This document shows positions 33,588-41,883 of a DNA stretch of 42,445 bases, piece by piece. The notes under the pieces were generated by a model that was not told the origin of the DNA, searched no databases, and was given only the letters and a program-made list of their open reading frames with translations. Position numbers and translations under genes: made by a program. Position 1 is the first letter of the stretch; the number at the start of each line of letters is the position of its first letter. Origin of the DNA: Corynebacterium sp. HMSC05H05 (GTDB lineage Bacteria > Actinomycetota > Actinomycetes > Mycobacteriales > Mycobacteriaceae); assembly GCF_001807265.1 (NCBI RefSeq), contig NZ_KV788413.1, positions 1 through 42,445 of the forward strand, written 5' to 3'.

Positions 33588-35018
33588 CTACTTACGCTCT
33601 GCCGCAGCGGCACTCACGCGGTCTGCCCAGCGATCAATGCCGTGCTGCTTGGTGCGTTTCAGCGTGTCGTGGCCGAGCACCAGCCCCTCGTTCATGCGGC
33701 CAGCCGCGGCGAGGTGTTCCTGCCCCACGAGCGTGGCGTCCGGCTTCACATGCAGCGCATTCGTGTCAGCGTAGCGCAGTCCGATTCCGGCGTCCACCAA
33801 GTTGCCCACCAGCGTGCCTTCGACAATCCCGGGCGGCGCCTGCACCGCGTCGATGACGACGGTCGCGCCAACCTCCTCGGCCAAGTCGCGGAGGTCCTCT
33901 TCTCCGCGGGCGATGAGCTCGGTGCGGATCCGGCCTTCGTCGATAAGCTCGAGCATGATCTGCGCGGACTCCACCGGCGGGCCGAAGCCGACGCGCTCCA
34001 GCGTGGACACGAAGGCGTCGAAGTTCTTCCCGCCCAGGGTGTGGCGCCCGCCGTAGGAGGCGCGGTCGATCACCGCGTCGTAGGTGTCGCGGAAAGCCAG
34101 CGCCACCGCAAGGGCCGGCGTCCACGGGCGTTCCCCGCGCGCCGCCGCGACAGATGCGCGGAGCTCCGCCACTGGGTCACCGGTGAAGTCTTCGCCGCGC
34201 AACACCTTCCGGATGTCGTCTTCCCCGCCGTCGCCGTCAGCGATGCGGAGGATCTCCGTGGCACAGTCCGCGAGTATGTCTTCTAGCTCGTCGAGGCCTT
34301 CGCACTCGAGGATCTTCTGCGACGCCGCCTCAATAGACGGTTCAGCGGCCTCCTTTGCCTCGCCTTCGAGGTACGCCTTGACCTCCATGAAGCGGCCCGA
34401 CCGGGTCACGGGATAGAAGACTTTCGCGTCGGCGTACTTGACCACGTCAATAAACGTCAGCGCCGCGCCGCGGACCAACGCAACATCGTCCGGGCTCACC
34501 GCGTCCAGGTTCGACGCCGGGTAGACGGGAGCAATCACCTTGAGGTCGCCGAGGTCCGCATGCGCGAGCGAGCCGGGCCAGTCATGCGCATGCCCGGTGA
34601 CCATGAGCACCTCGTCGAAGTGCTCGCCGAGCACGTCTACCCCGCTGTCGGTGGGCTCGACCATCTCGATGTTTTCCACTCGGTGGGTGAAACTGCAGCG
34701 CGGCGGCAGATTCTTCTCGAGAGCGCGCCACGACTTGTCCAGGTGCTCGCCGACATGCTTTCGGCTGGGAAAATCGCCGGGAAGCTCATCGTTCGGGTCG
34801 AGCGGGCCGAGTTTCGTCTCCACGATCGACTTCGGTGCATTAAGGATGAACTCCTCCGGCACCGAATCCCGAAACGCCCCGGGCGCGGAGGACTCCTCCA
34901 GCGGCTTGGCGTCGAACACCGTCACGTCGATAGCCGCGCCACGCTCCCGCGCCCGTTCCATGAGCTCTTCTGACGCCCACAGGCCGCGCGGGCCGGCGCC
35001 GATAACCGCTACCTTCAT
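33588..35018 (-). CDS. FAD/NAD(P)-binding protein
   Basis: A 476-aa protein beginning with a dinucleotide-binding motif (VAVIGAGPRGLWASEEL), followed by EEFILNAPKSIVET and EVLMVTGHAHDWPG. This arrangement belongs to the NAD_binding_9/FAD-NAD(P)-binding group of unknown oxidoreductases. The C-terminal half has GGRHTLGGKNFDAFVSTLERVGFGPP and NALHVKPDATLVGQEHLAAAGRMNEGLVLGHDTL, split by short helices. ATG 35018 is chosen because GATAAT lies six bases upstream (leaderless); in-frame starts at 35033 and 35039 exist. Substrate unknown. Confidence 0.82.
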   Translation of the reverse strand: MKVAVIGAGPRGLWASEELMERARERGAAIDVTVFDAKPLEESSAPGAFRDSVPEEFILNAPKSIVETKLGPLDPNDELPGDFPSRKHVGEHLDKSWRALEKNLPPRCSFTHRVENIEMVEPTDSGVDVLGEHFDEVLMVTGHAHDWPGSLAHADLGDLKVIAPVYPASNLDAVSPDDVALVRGAALTFIDVVKYADAKVFYPVTRSGRFMEVKAYLEGEAKEAAEPSIEAASQKILECEGLDELEDILADCATEILRIADGDGGEDDIRKVLRGEDFTGDPVAELRASVAAARGERPWTPALAVALAFRDTYDAVIDRASYGGRHTLGGKNFDAFVSTLERVGFGPPVESAQIMLELIDEGRIRTELIARGEEDLRDLAEEVGATVVIDAVQAPPGIVEGTLVGNLVDAGIGLRYADTNALHVKPDATLVGQEHLAAAGRMNEGLVLGHDTLKRTKQHGIDRWADRVSAAAAERK

Positions 35019-35043
35019 CACCGAATTATCCATGCGCACCAGC

Positions 35044-35619
35044 TTATGCGCGGCGTGCCTCCAGCCGCTCTACCTGGCGGGCCAGCTCCTCGCCGAGCAG
35101 GTTGCCGGGCAGCCGTTCCTGCACCAGGTCCGCCACGGAGCGGTACCACCACAGCTGGCGCTCCTTGCCGGAGTTGAAGCGGCCCCACAGCTCGTCGCCC
35201 AGCGCATCGAGGTCCGCGTGGATGGACAGCAGGTTGTGCAGCTTGTCGGCGGCGGAGATGAGCACGCTGCCGTCGTCCGCCTCACGCAGGTGCGCCAGGT
35301 ACGCGTCCGAGCGGTCCTGCCAGCTGGAAAGCGTGCTGTCCTTGGTTACTCCGCGCACCAGCTCCACCACCCGGTCGCCGAACTCCTCGGCCATGCGCTG
35401 CGGGCTGTACTCTTCGGGCACGTCCTCCAAAATGTCGTGGAACAGCGCCGCGATAAGCACGTCCTCGTCGTCGGTGACCTGGGAGACGAGGTGCATCACA
35501 CCGACAACGTGGGAGACGTACGGGATGTCGGTGCCTTTGCGCACGTGGTCACGGTGCGCCCACGCTGCGGTGTTGATTGCTTTGATAAGTCGCGGGGACG
35601 CGACGGGAGCATTGGTCAT
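35044..35619 (-). CDS. HD-domain hydrolase, (p)ppGpp hydrolase-like
   Basis: A 191-aa protein with the HD arrangement of RelA/SpoT-type hydrolases. It has AWAHRDHVRKGTDIPYVSHVV (first metal His), ALFHDILEDV (HD and ED residues) and SAADKLHNLLSI (late Asp). There is no synthetase domain, so it resembles stand-alone small alarmone hydrolases (MESH1-like). The last 60 residues (GRFNSGKERQLWWYRSVADLVQERL) match the common extension of bacterial members. It ends 26 bases before the FAD protein start. Activity against (p)ppGpp is inferred from motifs. Confidence 0.85.
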   Translation of the reverse strand: MTNAPVASPRLIKAINTAAWAHRDHVRKGTDIPYVSHVVGVMHLVSQVTDDEDVLIAALFHDILEDVPEEYSPQRMAEEFGDRVVELVRGVTKDSTLSSWQDRSDAYLAHLREADDGSVLISAADKLHNLLSIHADLDALGDELWGRFNSGKERQLWWYRSVADLVQERLPGNLLGEELARQVERLEARRA

Positions 35620-35699
35620 GCCAGACCCCTTTCTGCCGGGAACGCTTCACACGATACGAGCGCGTCCGACATCGCCACCCCACAATTCGAACGCGCGTT

Positions 35700-36521
35700 C
35701 TACTCGACGTCCAGCGTCCCACGCACCCGCACCCGCGCGCGGCCACCAACCCAGATGTCCTCCCCGTCGTCGGTGATCTCCACCCGTCCGTCGCGCCCGA
35801 GCGCCGTGCCCTGCGAAACCGTGTACTCTGCCGGCACATCTCCCCTCCCGCGCAGCCACTGCGCCATCGCACCGTTCGCGCTGCCAGTCACGGGGTCCTC
35901 GAACGTCGGCGTGAAAGCGCGCAGCTCATAGGCCGGATCCGACCCACCCGTCAGCGCCGCAAACGCCACCTTCAGGTCGCTATCCGCCGGCTTCTCCAAC
36001 ACCCGCAGCGCGTCCAGGTCATCTAGCAGCGCCAGCTTCCAGCCGGGGCCGTTGTCGCCGAAGGCGGCGTCGACAAGCAATTGCTTCTCGACGCCAAAGG
36101 TGTCGCACACCTCATCCTTTTCCTCTGCCGAGAGCCGGTCGTCGCGCTTGAGCGGCGGAGTGGCGAACGCAAGCGAGTCGCCTTCGATGCGGACCTCGAC
36201 GTTGCCCACGCCGCACTCCTGAATCACGCGGCCCTGGTTGCGCGGCGTGTTGCCGAGCTCCAGCCACGCGCGCGCCGTGCCGAGCGTGGGGTGGCCGGCG
36301 AAAGCGTACTCCTCCACCGGAGTGAAAATGCGCACCCGGTAGTCAGCTTCGAGATTCGTCGGCTCGAGCAGGAATGTCGTCTCCGAGAAGTTGGTCCACG
36401 ACGCAATCTGCTGCATCTGCTCGTCGCTGAGATTATCCGCGCCGCAGATGACGGCGAGCGGGTTGCCGGTGAACGCGCCGGTGGCGAAGACGTCGATTTC
36501 AAAGAAGTCCAGGGAAGTCAC
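35700..36521 (-). CDS. PhzF family isomerase/epimerase-like protein
   Basis: A 273-aa two-lobed PhzF fold protein. The catalytic glutamate is E47 in NFSETTF, FAGHPTLGTA follows, and the second lobe repeats the pattern with RAFTPTFEDPVTGSANGAMA. PhzF itself isomerises dihydro-hydroxyanthranilate in phenazine synthesis; no phenazine genes are present, so the housekeeping substrate is unknown. GTG 36521 is the start; TAGCCT lies 7 bases upstream. A scrap of a second PhzF gene lies at 29769. Confidence 0.93.
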   Translation of the reverse strand: MTSLDFFEIDVFATGAFTGNPLAVICGADNLSDEQMQQIASWTNFSETTFLLEPTNLEADYRVRIFTPVEEYAFAGHPTLGTARAWLELGNTPRNQGRVIQECGVGNVEVRIEGDSLAFATPPLKRDDRLSAEEKDEVCDTFGVEKQLLVDAAFGDNGPGWKLALLDDLDALRVLEKPADSDLKVAFAALTGGSDPAYELRAFTPTFEDPVTGSANGAMAQWLRGRGDVPAEYTVSQGTALGRDGRVEITDDGEDIWVGGRARVRVRGTLDVE

Positions 36522-36540
36522 CCCGCCAAGGCTACCAACG

Positions 36541-36573
36541 CAAAAACTCCCGACCCGGAGTCCGGATCGGGAG
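36541..36573 (-). terminator. Terminator of tRNA-Glu copy 1
   Basis: CTCCCGA (36547-36553) and TCGGGAG (36567-36573) form a stem; reading on the minus strand it is followed by TTTTTG. It begins about 12 bases past the tRNA 3' end and closely resembles the one after copy 2. Confidence 0.75.
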
Positions 36574-36584
36574 CTTTTGCTTTG

Positions 36585-36657
36585 TACCCCGTACGGGATT
36601 TGAACCCGTGTTACCGCCGTGAGAGGGCGACGTCCTAGGCCGCTAGACGAACGGGGC
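36585..36657 (-). tRNA. tRNA-Glu (CTC), copy 1
   Basis: A 73-nt cloverleaf on the minus strand: acceptor GCCCCGT/ACGGGGT (G1-U72), anticodon loop CTCTCAC giving CUC, T-loop TTCAAAT and discriminator A. Its sequence is identical to copy 2 at 39315-39387. Confidence 0.96.
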
Positions 36658-36721
36658 GCGCTCGCTTGTTTGCGACTTGTTAAAGATAAAGGACGCTACC
36701 GCAAACTTACAAATCGCCTGG

Positions 36722-37993
36722 TCAGAGGCCGGAAACACCAAGCGCCGGGCCCAGCGTTTCCCAGCTTGCAACCAGCTCTCGGCGAAACAGCCCGTAGTTG
36801 TGGGTGCCTTCCTCGAACTCGTACCAGTCCGGGTTCAGCCCCTTGCGCCGTGCTTCGGAGAGGAAGTGCAGGGTGCAGGTGTAGGCCAGCTGCTCATCCG
36901 GCACGAGCAGCGGCTCCGGCGAGTCCTCCACTGGCACGTCCCACTTTGACGGCAATCCGCGCGAGGCGGTCAGGAACAGTGTCTTGCCCTTGAGGTCCTC
37001 GACGTTGCGCACCGGCGAGTGCGCCGCCCAGGCGCGGTCCCACGCCCGTCCCCACATTTTCGACGGGTCGCCCTTGTACTGCTTGACGGTGCCGTACGCG
37101 AAGGCCTGCCCTACTAGTCCTGTGGTCGACGGGCAGGACGAGTACGTGCCGGCGGCGACGAAGCGGTCCTCCATCGCCGCGATGTGCAGCGCCGGCCCGC
37201 CGGACATGGATAGCCCCGCGATTGCGTCGCGGCCGGTGCCGTGGAAATGCTCGTCGATGAGCGGAGGCAGCTCCTTGGTCAAGTAGGTGGCCCACTTGTA
37301 CACACCGAGCTTGGGGTCCTTATCCGCCCAGTCGGCCTGCTGCGAGCCGACGGAGCCGCGCGGGGTGACCACGTTGATCTGCTTGTCCGCGAAGAACTCG
37401 GAGGCGCCGCCGTCTTTCCACCACGGAGTTTTCTCGCCGCCGCCCGCGCCGCCGAGCAGGTAGTACGTCGGCCGCGGCGTCGTGTTTTCCGGTCCACCGG
37501 CGGGCAGGATCAGCTCGTTTTCGACCTCTCGGCCCATGGACGGCGAGTACACAGTAAGGACCCACACGTTGTCTTGCACGTGCTCGAGTTTCCGGAACTG
37601 CGCGGGCGGCGCGTCCGAATCCGGGAACGTTCGGTCAATCACGGTGCTGGAGCCGAGCGCTTCGGCGGCCACGGAGCTGCCGCCGAATAGGTAGCGGCCG
37701 AACAGGAGGTCGCCCAACGCGCCGCTCATCATCGCACCAAGCAGGATGAGCGGCACCGCAATCGGCGGGGTTCCTGGCCGCAGCTGCCCAAACCCGTCCG
37801 CGAGCGAGGATCCGAGCCCGCCGGAGCCGAAGATCGTGGCGATCGCAGAACTCAACGCAGGGGCATGTGCTTGCCTGTCGACGAGCCCAAGGTCTTCCCC
37901 ACCTTCCACCGCCTGCGCGGGCTGGGCAACGAGCAGACTGACGGTGGCGACTGCGGCGCACAAAGATACGCCGCGCCGAAAATGTTGTTTCAC
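36722..37993 (-). CDS. Mycolyltransferase-type esterase, copy 1
   Basis: A 423-aa secreted alpha/beta hydrolase of the antigen 85/corynomycolyltransferase (esterase D-like) family. A signal peptide (cleavage after AQA, about residue 28) precedes a hydrophobic region (about 78-103). The nucleophile elbow is GLSMSGG, the substrate loop ELPPLIDEHFHGTG, and the catalytic His lies in EGTHNYGLF. Such enzymes transfer corynomycolic acid to trehalose or arabinogalactan in the outer membrane, or act as esterases. GTG 37993 lies 7 bases after TACAGT (leaderless). It sits 25 bases after its paralogue, between two identical tRNA-Glu genes. Confidence 0.88.
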   Translation of the reverse strand: MKQHFRRGVSLCAAVATVSLLVAQPAQAVEGGEDLGLVDRQAHAPALSSAIATIFGSGGLGSSLADGFGQLRPGTPPIAVPLILLGAMMSGALGDLLFGRYLFGGSSVAAEALGSSTVIDRTFPDSDAPPAQFRKLEHVQDNVWVLTVYSPSMGREVENELILPAGGPENTTPRPTYYLLGGAGGGEKTPWWKDGGASEFFADKQINVVTPRGSVGSQQADWADKDPKLGVYKWATYLTKELPPLIDEHFHGTGRDAIAGLSMSGGPALHIAAMEDRFVAAGTYSSCPSTTGLVGQAFAYGTVKQYKGDPSKMWGRAWDRAWAAHSPVRNVEDLKGKTLFLTASRGLPSKWDVPVEDSPEPLLVPDEQLAYTCTLHFLSEARRKGLNPDWYEFEEGTHNYGLFRRELVASWETLGPALGVSGL

Positions 37994-38018
37994 ACCCGAA
38001 ACTGTAGCCGAACACGTG

Positions 38019-39251
38019 TCAGCTACTCGATCTCGAGGACCCGCCGACGGGCTGCGGCGCCTCGTCCGGAAGCGGCGTCTTCGTCACTGGGGTCTCCCTA
38101 GCGAACGGTTGCACGTCAAGAGCCGGCCCGATTACACCCCAGCTTTTGCGCATGGACTTCTCAAACAGGCCCCAGCTGTGCGTGCCCTCTACCTGCGGGT
38201 ACCACTGCACGTCCAAGCCTGCGCGCTGCGCTCTATCCACGAAGTATTCCGAGCAGGCATATGATGCGGCCTCGATCGCCACGGGCGGGCCGATGCGTTC
38301 AGCGGAGGTCTTCGTGTCGTCGATGGCACCGGGCACTCCCTGCGCCGCGGAGACAAACAGCTTTGTGCCTTCGAGCGCATCCAGGTGCAGCACGGGCGAG
38401 TGCGCCGCCCACGCCGGGTCGGAGGACATCCCCCACATCTTGCGGGGATCCGCCCCGTTGAGCTTCAGGGCCTGGCGCACGTACGTGTCACCGAGCACGC
38501 CGGAGGTGGCCGGACATCCGGAGTACGAGGCCGCGGCGGCGAACCGCTCCGGTTCCAGGGACGCGATGTTTAGGGCGGGCCCGCCCGACATGGAAATGCC
38601 TGCGATCGCGTCGATGCCGGTGCCGTGGAAATGCTCGTCGATAAGCGGAGGCAGCTCTTTGGTGAAGTACGTGAGCCACTTGTTGCGGCCAGTCGCCTTG
38701 TCCTCGCGGTACCAGTCGGCCTGCATCGAAGAGACCGAGCCGATCGGGGTGACCACATTGACAAGTTTGTCCTGGAAGAACTCCTGGTAGTCGGAGGAGT
38801 TGCGCCAGGACCAGCCGTTGGCCGCGCCGTCCGCGCCCATCAGCAGATACAGCGTCGGCCGCGGGGCGTCGTTGTCCGGCCCGCCGGGCAGGATCACCTC
38901 GTTTTTGACCTCCCTATCCATGGAGGGCGAGTACACGACGACCTCATAGACGTCGTTTTCTATGTGCGTCACCGATTTCAGGGTCGCGGGCTTCGCGTCC
39001 GGATCCGGGAAGGTGTCGGCGACGTTGCTGGAGCCATTGCTTAACGACGACCCGGTGCCACTCATCCCCTCATACAGCGGCGCACCGAATACTCCCCCGC
39101 CTAGCACCGCGAGAAACAGTGCCGGAACCGCGAGCAGCGGAATCGAAGAAGACAGGCTCGACGCCGCAGCTGGAACACTGAACGCATCGATGAGACTGGA
39201 CCCACTTTGACGAATTTCACCGCTGAACAGCGACGACAACTTCCACACCAT
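38019..39251 (-). CDS. Mycolyltransferase-type esterase, copy 2
   Basis: A 410-aa paralogue of the preceding gene, with the same landmarks: VVVYSPSMDREVKNEVILPG, ELPPLIDEHFHGTGIDAIAG, nucleophile GISMSGG and His in EGTHSWGLF. The N-terminus (MVWKLSSLFSGEI...) lacks a clean signal peptide but has a hydrophobic helix near residues 38-54, so export is probably by a signal anchor. ATG 39251 lies six bases after TACTGT (leaderless). Extending the frame upstream would run through tRNA-Glu copy 2, so that part is not coding. The C-terminal tail is Pro/Ser-rich. Confidence 0.86.
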   Translation of the reverse strand: MVWKLSSLFSGEIRQSGSSLIDAFSVPAAASSLSSSIPLLAVPALFLAVLGGGVFGAPLYEGMSGTGSSLSNGSSNVADTFPDPDAKPATLKSVTHIENDVYEVVVYSPSMDREVKNEVILPGGPDNDAPRPTLYLLMGADGAANGWSWRNSSDYQEFFQDKLVNVVTPIGSVSSMQADWYREDKATGRNKWLTYFTKELPPLIDEHFHGTGIDAIAGISMSGGPALNIASLEPERFAAAASYSGCPATSGVLGDTYVRQALKLNGADPRKMWGMSSDPAWAAHSPVLHLDALEGTKLFVSAAQGVPGAIDDTKTSAERIGPPVAIEAASYACSEYFVDRAQRAGLDVQWYPQVEGTHSWGLFEKSMRKSWGVIGPALDVQPFARETPVTKTPLPDEAPQPVGGSSRSSS

Positions 39252-39272
39252 GCGGTCACAGTACCGGAAGCG

Positions 39273-39304
39273 AAAAACCTCCGACCCAGCAACTGGATCG
39301 GAGG
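39273..39304 (-). terminator. Terminator of tRNA-Glu copy 2
   Basis: CCTCCGA (39278-39284) and TCGGAGG (39298-39304) form a stem followed on the minus strand by TTTTTCG. Placement and flanking sequence match the copy 1 terminator. Confidence 0.75.
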
Positions 39305-39314
39305 TTTTGCGTTG

Positions 39315-39387
39315 TACCCCGTACGGGATTTGAACCCGTGTTACCGCCGTGAGAGGGCGACGTCCTAGGCCGCTAGACGAACGGGGC
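39315..39387 (-). tRNA. tRNA-Glu (CTC), copy 2
   Basis: A 73-nt cloverleaf identical to copy 1, anticodon CUC. It is 30 bases downstream of tRNA-Gln and shares its promoter. Confidence 0.96.
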
Positions 39388-39417
39388 ATTAGGACACAGA
39401 ACTAAAAAGCTCTGCAG

Positions 39418-39489
39418 CTGGCCTACCAGGACTCGAACCTAGAATGACGGTACCAGAAACCGTTGTGTTGCCAATTACACCATAGGCCA
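39418..39489 (-). tRNA. tRNA-Gln (CTG)
   Basis: A 72-nt cloverleaf: acceptor TGGCCTA/TAGGCCA, anticodon stem ACGGT/ACCGT around TTCTGGT giving anticodon CUG, T-loop TTCGAGT and discriminator G, as usual for Gln. It is the first gene of the tRNA-Gln/tRNA-Glu unit next to gltX. Confidence 0.95.
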
Positions 39490-39555
39490 TCGTTTTCCAG
39501 TCTGACCTGCGCTTTCCCTTTCGGTGTTGCGCCTGTCTGCTGAACAACGTGGACT

Positions 39556-39585
39556 ACTATAACCATGGATAGCTAAAGCAACCAA
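39556..39585 (-). promoter_or_regulatory. Promoter of the tRNA-Gln/tRNA-Glu unit
   Basis: On the minus strand, TTGGTT (39580-39585), an 18-base spacer and TATAGT (39556-39561) lie about 65 bases upstream of tRNA-Gln. This is the best sigma-A-like pair in the gap. Confidence 0.6.
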
Positions 39586-39592
39586 ATCCGCA

Positions 39593-39644
39593 GGCCACCG
39601 CACAAATCGCGGCGGCCTTTATTGCGCTATAACAACAGCGTTGT
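39593..39644. terminator. Hairpins between gltX and the tRNA promoter
   Basis: ACAAC-AGC-GTTGT (39632-39644) lies two bases past the gltX stop. GGCCACCGC/GCGGCGGCC (39593-39617, one mismatch) follows, with TTTATT on the plus-strand side. Together they could end gltX transcription; neither has a T-run in the gltX direction. Confidence 0.45.
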
Positions 39645-39646
39645 AA

Positions 39647-41134
39647 CTACTCCGCGGCCTGGTATGGGGTTACCTCGCGTGCCGCGCGCAGACGCTTCAG
39701 CGTGGATTCGCGGCCGAGCAGCTCCATAGACTCGAACAGCGGCGGGGAGACTGCAGCGCCGGTAGCGCCGACGCGCAGGGCACCGAACGCGACGCGGGGC
39801 TTCAACCCGAGGTCGTCGATAAGCGCCTTGTTCAACGCCGCCTCGATGTTGGGCGTGGTCCACTCCTCCACCGCTTCCAGCGCGGCGATACCGGCGTCTA
39901 GCGGCTCGATGGCGGTGTCCTTGAGGTTCTTCTTCGCGCTCTTCTCGTCCAGCTCCAGGTCCTCGTCGGCGGTGACCAGGAACTTCAGCAGGTTGTAGCC
40001 CTCGGACAGCACCTTGATGCGTGTTTGCACCAGGTCCGCGGCAATGGCGAACTTGTCCGCCGGGTAGTCCTCCGGGAAGTCGGTGTGCTCGGTCAGGTAC
40101 GCGCGCAGTCGGTCGCGGAAGTCCTCCGGTTCGAGCAGGCGGATGTGGTCGGCGTTGATGGCCTCGAGCTTCTTCTGGTCGAAGCGGGCCGGGTTGCCCA
40201 GCACGTCGTTGACATCGAAGGCCTTGACAAATTCGTCGACGCTGAAGATGTCCTGGTCCGCGGACAGCGACCAGCCCAAAAGCGCCAGGTAGTTGATCAT
40301 GCCTTCCGGGATGATGCCGTTGTCGCGGTGGTTGAACAGGTTGGACTCCGGGTCGCGCTTGGACAGCTTCTTGTTGCCCTGGCCCATCACGAACGGCAGG
40401 TGGCCGAACTCCGGGGTGAACTCTGCGACGCCGACGCGCTTGAGCGCCTCGTACAGCGCCATCTGGCGCGGGGTGGACGACAACAGGTCCTCGCCGCGCA
40501 GGACGTGGGTGATGCCCATCAGCGCGTCGTCGACAGGATTGACCAGCGTGTACAGCGGTGCGCCGTTGGAGCGAGCGACCACGAAGTCCGGCTGCGTCTC
40601 GGACTTGAACGTCACCTCGCCGCGCACCAGGTCGTTCCAAGTCCAATCCTGGTCCGGCATGCGCAGGCGCCACACCGGCTTGCGGCCTTCCGCCTCGAAC
40701 GCGTCGATCTGTTCCTGCGTCAGGTCGCGGTCGAAGTTGTCGTAGCCCAGCTGCGGGTCGCGGCCAGCAGCCTTGTGACGCTCCTGGACCTCTTCGTTGG
40801 TGGAGTACGCCGGGTAGACCTCGCCGGCCTCGATGAGCTTGTTCAGCACGTCCGTGTAGATCTCGGAGCGCTGGGACTGGCGGTACGGCTCGTGCGGGCC
40901 ACCCACGTTGATACCTTCGTCCCAGGTCAGGCCCAGCCACTCCAGCGACTCGATGATCGCCTGGTAGCTCTCCTCCGAGTCACGCGCGGCATCCGTGTCC
41001 TCGATGCGGAACACAAACGTGCCGCCGGAGTGGCGCGCCTGCGCCCAGTTGAACAGTGCCGTGCGCACCATGCCCACGTGCGGGGTTCCAGTTGGTGACG
41101 GGCAAAAACGTACGCGCATTGAAGAGTCAGTCAT
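39647..41134 (-). CDS. gltX: Glutamate--tRNA ligase
   Basis: A 495-aa class I aminoacyl-tRNA synthetase charging tRNA-Glu. The HIGH-type signature is [19 protein letters not shown] and the KMSKS-type signature is [17 protein letters not shown] and [19 protein letters not shown] are diagnostic. The open frame extends upstream, but ATG 41134 has TACGAT 7 bases before it (leaderless) and gives the normal length. It lies beside the Gln/Glu tRNA genes, as in other corynebacteria; in most actinobacteria such an enzyme also charges tRNA-Gln for later amidation. Confidence 0.97.
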   Translation of the reverse strand: MTDSSMRVRFCPSPTGTPHVGMVRTALFNWAQARHSGGTFVFRIEDTDAARDSEESYQAIIESLEWLGLTWDEGINVGGPHEPYRQSQRSEIYTDVLNKLIEAGEVYPAYSTNEEVQERHKAAGRDPQLGYDNFDRDLTQEQIDAFEAEGRKPVWRLRMPDQDWTWNDLVRGEVTFKSETQPDFVVARSNGAPLYTLVNPVDDALMGITHVLRGEDLLSSTPRQMALYEALKRVGVAEFTPEFGHLPFVMGQGNKKLSKRDPESNLFNHRDNGIIPEGMINYLALLGWSLSADQDIFSVDEFVKAFDVNDVLGNPARFDQKKLEAINADHIRLLEPEDFRDRLRAYLTEHTDFPEDYPADKFAIAADLVQTRIKVLSEGYNLLKFLVTADEDLELDEKSAKKNLKDTAIEPLDAGIAALEAVEEWTTPNIEAALNKALIDDLGLKPRVAFGALRVGATGAAVSPPLFESMELLGRESTLKRLRAAREVTPYQAAE

Positions 41135-41685
41135 GTGCGCAATCGTAGCGCGCAGAGCCCCTCGCTTATCGACGTCCTCCGGTGCACCACCGAAAGGAGC
41201 ATGGCAATAACCGATGCGCCGCCTATCCTCCCGGCAACGTATTTGAAAGTTCAACTGGCTCGAGACCCCCCGATTGGACAAGTCAACTCAACTAGATCCT
41301 CTTGCGTCCAAACTGACCCTGCCAACGACGCCCAATACGGCGACGCCTCATTCTCTAGGGCGTGCCCCACCGCAACTGCAAGAGCCTGTCACGGACGATC
41401 GATGTGGCGGTGCCGAAACTCCGTCACGGCCCATCCTTCCCTTACTACTCGAGCGCCGATCACGCGCAAAGAGCACGCAATCGATTCCGATTCGGCGGCC
41501 AGCCTGTCAGAATCCAAAGCCCTGCGAATGCCGAAAGAACTCGACGAGATGGTCACCGTTTCGAAAAACGCCCGCTCGATATCTACGGTTTCGGCTACCT
41601 GTCCCGTAACATGCTCAGCTTGAAATAGGCGCGGGCGACCCGATAGTTGTCGCTGGAGTCAATCTCTTTTCTGTACAAACCTGAG
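41135..41685. other. Gap after gltX without a convincing gene
   Basis: Several overlapping frames exist on both strands, for example 41362-41628 (+) and one on the minus strand ending near 41400. None has a ribosome-binding site, a recognisable motif or consistent codon use. It may hold decayed sequence. A TATCGACG 8-mer lies at 41167. Base composition drops in GC toward the right. Confidence 0.4.
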
Positions 41686-41874
41686 ATGGGAATGGTGCCA
41701 GCACGAGTTGCAATTGGATATAACGAGGGAGACCCTCCGGAAAAGTGGGGAGCAATGAAACATACATTGTCTACATCTATTTATCCTCCCCTCTACGTTA
41801 CCCTCGGACACGCTTCTAGTTCAGGTGGCCGGATAGAGACGACCACGCCACGAAATAAATCGACGTACAGATAA
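41686..41874 (+). CDS. Possible small orphan protein
   Basis: A 62-aa frame from ATG 41686: MGMVPARVAIGYNEGDPP, then EKWGAMKHTLSTSIYPPLYV and a Ser/Thr/Arg-rich tail. It ends 9 bases before the next gene, whose ribosome-binding site overlaps its stop. No motif is recognised and no good ribosome-binding site precedes it. It could be the end of a longer, broken gene. Confidence 0.3.
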   Translation: MGMVPARVAIGYNEGDPPEKWGAMKHTLSTSIYPPLYVTLGHASSSGGRIETTTPRNKSTYR

Positions 41875-41883
41875 GGAAACTTT

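Noticed and set aside
39252..39389. Upstream extension of esterase copy 2
   Set aside because: It would translate through tRNA-Glu copy 2 and its terminator. The ATG at 39251 has its own -10 element.
41362..41628. Possible transposase or regulator fragment after gltX
   Set aside because: Frames on both strands looked partly protein-like, but none had a motif, a ribosome-binding site or a consistent reading frame.
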